DNA of 5,640 bases from Bacteroidota bacterium (GTDB lineage: Bacteria; Bacteroidota; Bacteroidia; Flavobacteriales; Weeksellaceae): the NCBI GenBank assembly GCA_023420435.1, contig JAEZWE010000160.1, positions 1 through 5,640 on the forward strand, given 5' to 3'. Within the stretch, counting starts at the first letter, position 1. Each line of letters begins with the position of its first letter. Positions 3,586 through 5,640 of the stretch are shown one piece after another. The notes beneath the pieces are model-generated. The model did no database searches. It saw only the letters and a program-made list of their open reading frames with translations, and was not told the DNA's origin. The translations under genes were made by a program, and so were the position numbers.

Positions 3586-5640
3586 TTAACCCTGAGGATT
3601 TTCAGGCGTATTCTCTGATTCATTCAGCGGTGTGAAATCAGCGTTTGGATCCTGACCTTCACTTTTTGCCGGTCTTTCCTCTCTTGGTTTTCCTTCCGGT
3701 TTTGGTGGACGCGGCAACAAAGCTTTTCTCGAAAGTCTCATTTTCTTGCGCTCGTCGTAACCTAAGAATTTCACTTCTACCATATCGCCTTCTGCGTAAG
3801 GAACTTTTTCGGTACGCTTCCAGTCGATTTCGGAGATGTGAAGAAGACCTTCCGTTCCTTTGGCAATCGCTACAAAAGCTCCGAAATCCATTACTTTCAC
3901 CACTTTTCCGTTGTATTTTTCACCCACAACCGGCACAAAAGTAATTTCGTTGATTTTTGCAATCGCTTGGTTGATTTTCTCACGGTCGGTTCCGGCAATT
4001 TCGATACGTCCGATTTCTCCGATTTCTTCAATCGCAATCACGGTATCCGTATCTTTCTGCAACTGCTGAATGATTTTTCCGCCAGGTCCGATCACTGCAC
4101 CGATAAATTCTTTTGGAATTTCCAAAACTTCCATTTTCGGAGCATGTGGTTTAACATCAGCTCTTGGTTTGTCAATTGTTTTCAAGATTTCACCCAAAAT
4201 ATGAAGACGTCCCTCCCTTGCTTGAAGAAGAGCGGTTTCCATAATATCCATCGTCAATCCCTGGATTTTGATATCCATTTGACAAGCTGTAATTCCGTCA
4301 GCAGAACCTGTTACTTTAAAATCCATATCTCCAAGATGATCTTCATCACCCAAAATATCTGAAAGAACGGTGAATTTTCCTGAATTTTTATCCGTAATTA
4401 ATCCCATTGCAATTCCGGAAACCGGTTTTGTAATTTGTACACCGGCATCCATTAATGCTAATGTTCCTGCACAAACCGTTGCCATGGAAGACGATCCGTT
4501 TGATTCCAGAATATCCGAAACAACTCTAATTGTATAAGGATTTTCATTCGGAATCATCCCGGCTAAAGCTCTCTGTGCTAAATTTCCGTGACCAACTTCT
4601 CTTCTTGAAGTTCCTCTTAAAGGTCTTGCTTCTCCTGTTGAGAATGGCGGGAAATTATAATGCAGGAAGAATTTTTCGTCGTAATTTATGGCAACTGAAT
4701 CTACCATGTTTGCATCTTTCACAGAACCTAAAGTTACGGCTGTTAGAGATTGCGTTTCACCTCTTGTAAAAACTGCAGAACCGTGAGCTCCGGGAAGATA
4801 ATCCACTTCTGACCAAATTGGACGGATTGTTTTAGAATCTCTACCATCCAAACGAACGCCTTCATTTAGAATCATTTGGCGCATCGCTTCTTTTTCTACG
4901 TCGTGGTAATACACTTTTGCGAAAGGCGTAATTCTTTCCAATTCTTCTACATCATCTACATATTGTGCTAAAAATTCATCCAAAATAGCTTTGAATTTTT
5001 CTCCTCTTTCTTCTTTTGAAGAAGGCGTTTTTGCAGCAGTATATACTTTATCATACGTTTCTTTCCAAACTTTTTCGCGAACTGCTTCGTCATGTGTTTC
5101 GTGAACGTATTCTCTTTTAGTTTGGGAAGCAGGTACTCTTGCAGCCAATCTTTCTTGAGCTTCTATCTGAACTTTAATTTCTTCATGAGCATATTTAATC
5201 GCTTCCAACATTTCCTGCTCAGAAATTTCCTTCATTTCACCTTCCACCATCACGATAGAATCTTTAGTCGCTCCAACCATAATATCCAAATCTGCTTTTT
5301 TCAGATTTTCCATACTTGGATTAACAGAAAACTCACCGTCGATTCTTACTACTCTCACTTCAGACATAGGTCCGTTGAAAGGAATATCGGTAATGGCGAT
5401 TGCAGCAGAAGCAGCCAAACCGGCCAAAGCTTCCGGCATTGTTGTGTCGTCGTAAGAAATCAGGGAAATCATCACCTGAACTTCCGCATGAAAATCTTCC
5501 GGGAAAAGCGGACGAAGAACTCTGTCCACCAATCGCATCGTTAAAACTTCATCATCAGATGGTTTTGTTTCTCTTCTGAAAAAGTTTCCTGGTATTTTTC
5601 CACCAGCATAAAATTTTTCTCTGTAATCTACCGTTAATGG
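3586..5640 (-). CDS. pnp: polyribonucleotide nucleotidyltransferase (PNPase), N-terminus beyond window
   Basis: PNPase degrades RNA 3' to 5' using phosphate and can run in reverse, adding nucleotides. It works in the cytoplasm as a trimer, often with RNase E/G-type partners. The visible 684 residues stay in frame to the window edge (5640). By comparison with E. coli, about 55-60 N-terminal residues are missing. Numbering from the first visible residue, the order is as follows. The rest of the first RNase PH domain includes A-G-G-K-I-P-G-N-F-F-R-R-E. An all-helical linker occupies about 150-250. The second, catalytic RNase PH domain (about 260-485) has E-S-N-G-S-S-S-M-A for phosphate binding and L-G-D-E-D-H-L-G-D-M-D-F with the catalytic Asp432 and Asp438. 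A KH domain (about 504-566) has G-P-G-G at 518-521. An S1 domain (about 571-639) contains D-F-G-A-F-V. A 43-residue Pro/Glu/Lys-rich tail, probably disordered, follows. All key residues are present. The ATG at 5538 is internal, not the start. Confidence 0.98.
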   Translation of the reverse strand, partial: PLTVDYREKFYAGGKIPGNFFRRETKPSDDEVLTMRLVDRVLRPLFPEDFHAEVQVMISLISYDDTTMPEALAGLAASAAIAITDIPFNGPMSEVRVVRIDGEFSVNPSMENLKKADLDIMVGATKDSIVMVEGEMKEISEQEMLEAIKYAHEEIKVQIEAQERLAARVPASQTKREYVHETHDEAVREKVWKETYDKVYTAAKTPSSKEERGEKFKAILDEFLAQYVDDVEELERITPFAKVYYHDVEKEAMRQMILNEGVRLDGRDSKTIRPIWSEVDYLPGAHGSAVFTRGETQSLTAVTLGSVKDANMVDSVAINYDEKFFLHYNFPPFSTGEARPLRGTSRREVGHGNLAQRALAGMIPNENPYTIRVVSDILESNGSSSMATVCAGTLALMDAGVQITKPVSGIAMGLITDKNSGKFTVLSDILGDEDHLGDMDFKVTGSADGITACQMDIKIQGLTMDIMETALLQAREGRLHILGEILKTIDKPRADVKPHAPKMEVLEIPKEFIGAVIGPGGKIIQQLQKDTDTVIAIEEIGEIGRIEIAGTDREKINQAIAKINEITFVPVVGEKYNGKVVKVMDFGAFVAIAKGTEGLLHISEIDWKRTEKVPYAEGDMVEVKFLGYDERKKMRLSRKALLPRPPKPEGKPREERPAKSEGQDPNADFTPLNESENTPENPQG

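Noticed and set aside
3645..4069. Shorter plus-strand frames (3645-3944, 3860-4069) and 4530-4769
   Set aside because: All are antisense shadows of pnp with no recognisable domain or start context.
3838..4362. Plus-strand open frame of 174 codons inside pnp
   Set aside because: It is fully antisense to the KH and catalytic regions of pnp, which are unmistakable. The product is rich in F, S, H and N with no domain, as expected from reading this coding DNA backwards.
5536..5538. ATG at 5538 as the start of pnp
   Set aside because: The frame continues to 5640 with conserved PNPase sequence (P-L-T-V-D-Y-R-E-K and F-F-R-R-E), so this methionine is internal.
5092..5544. Plus-strand open frame of 150 codons inside pnp
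   Set aside because: Antisense to the conserved N-terminal half of pnp, with an F/H/S-rich low-complexity product and no promoter or terminator.
1..5640. A possible new multi-gene system or operon in the window
   Set aside because: Each gene with a visible end has its own terminator and several have their own -7 box. The products belong to unrelated processes, and no mobile element, repeat array, toxin-antitoxin pair or defence gene is present.

Overview
The window reads as a piece of a Bacteroidota (class Flavobacteriia) chromosome, most like Chryseobacterium and its relatives in the Weeksellaceae. The evidence is low GC, AT-rich intergenic DNA, signal peptides ending in A-Q, start regions with poor Shine-Dalgarno sites, and three exact matches to the Bacteroidota -7 promoter element TAnnTTTG, each just upstream of a start codon. 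The genus is inferred from protein style and was not tested by a search.

All six genes lie on the minus strand, so transcription runs from high to low coordinates. In that order they are: pnp (polynucleotide phosphorylase, 5' end outside the window, 3586 to 5640); a 42-residue single-span membrane protein (3304-3432); a small outer-membrane beta-barrel protein (2415-3002); a glucokinase-family protein (1264-2316); a secreted YceI-like lipid-binding protein (515-1111); and an alpha/beta hydrolase cut by the window start (1-433, GTG start).

Each of the five genes whose 3' end is visible is followed by its own hairpin plus U-run terminator on the minus strand. The hydrolase, yceI and glucokinase genes each have a -7 box 16-23 nt before the start codon. 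The region is therefore a row of independently transcribed genes on one strand, not an operon. Nothing in the sequence links them functionally: they cover RNA decay, envelope, sugar phosphorylation and an unassigned hydrolase.

The most noteworthy signal is in the glucokinase-family protein. Its sugar-binding residues and catalytic aspartate look intact, but both phosphate-contacting loops are altered (the expected GGT is REK, and GTG is GNG). The small basic membrane protein and the promoters packed against or into the preceding terminators are secondary points. I see no mobile element, CRISPR array, RNA gene or defence system, and no evidence for a new multi-gene system.
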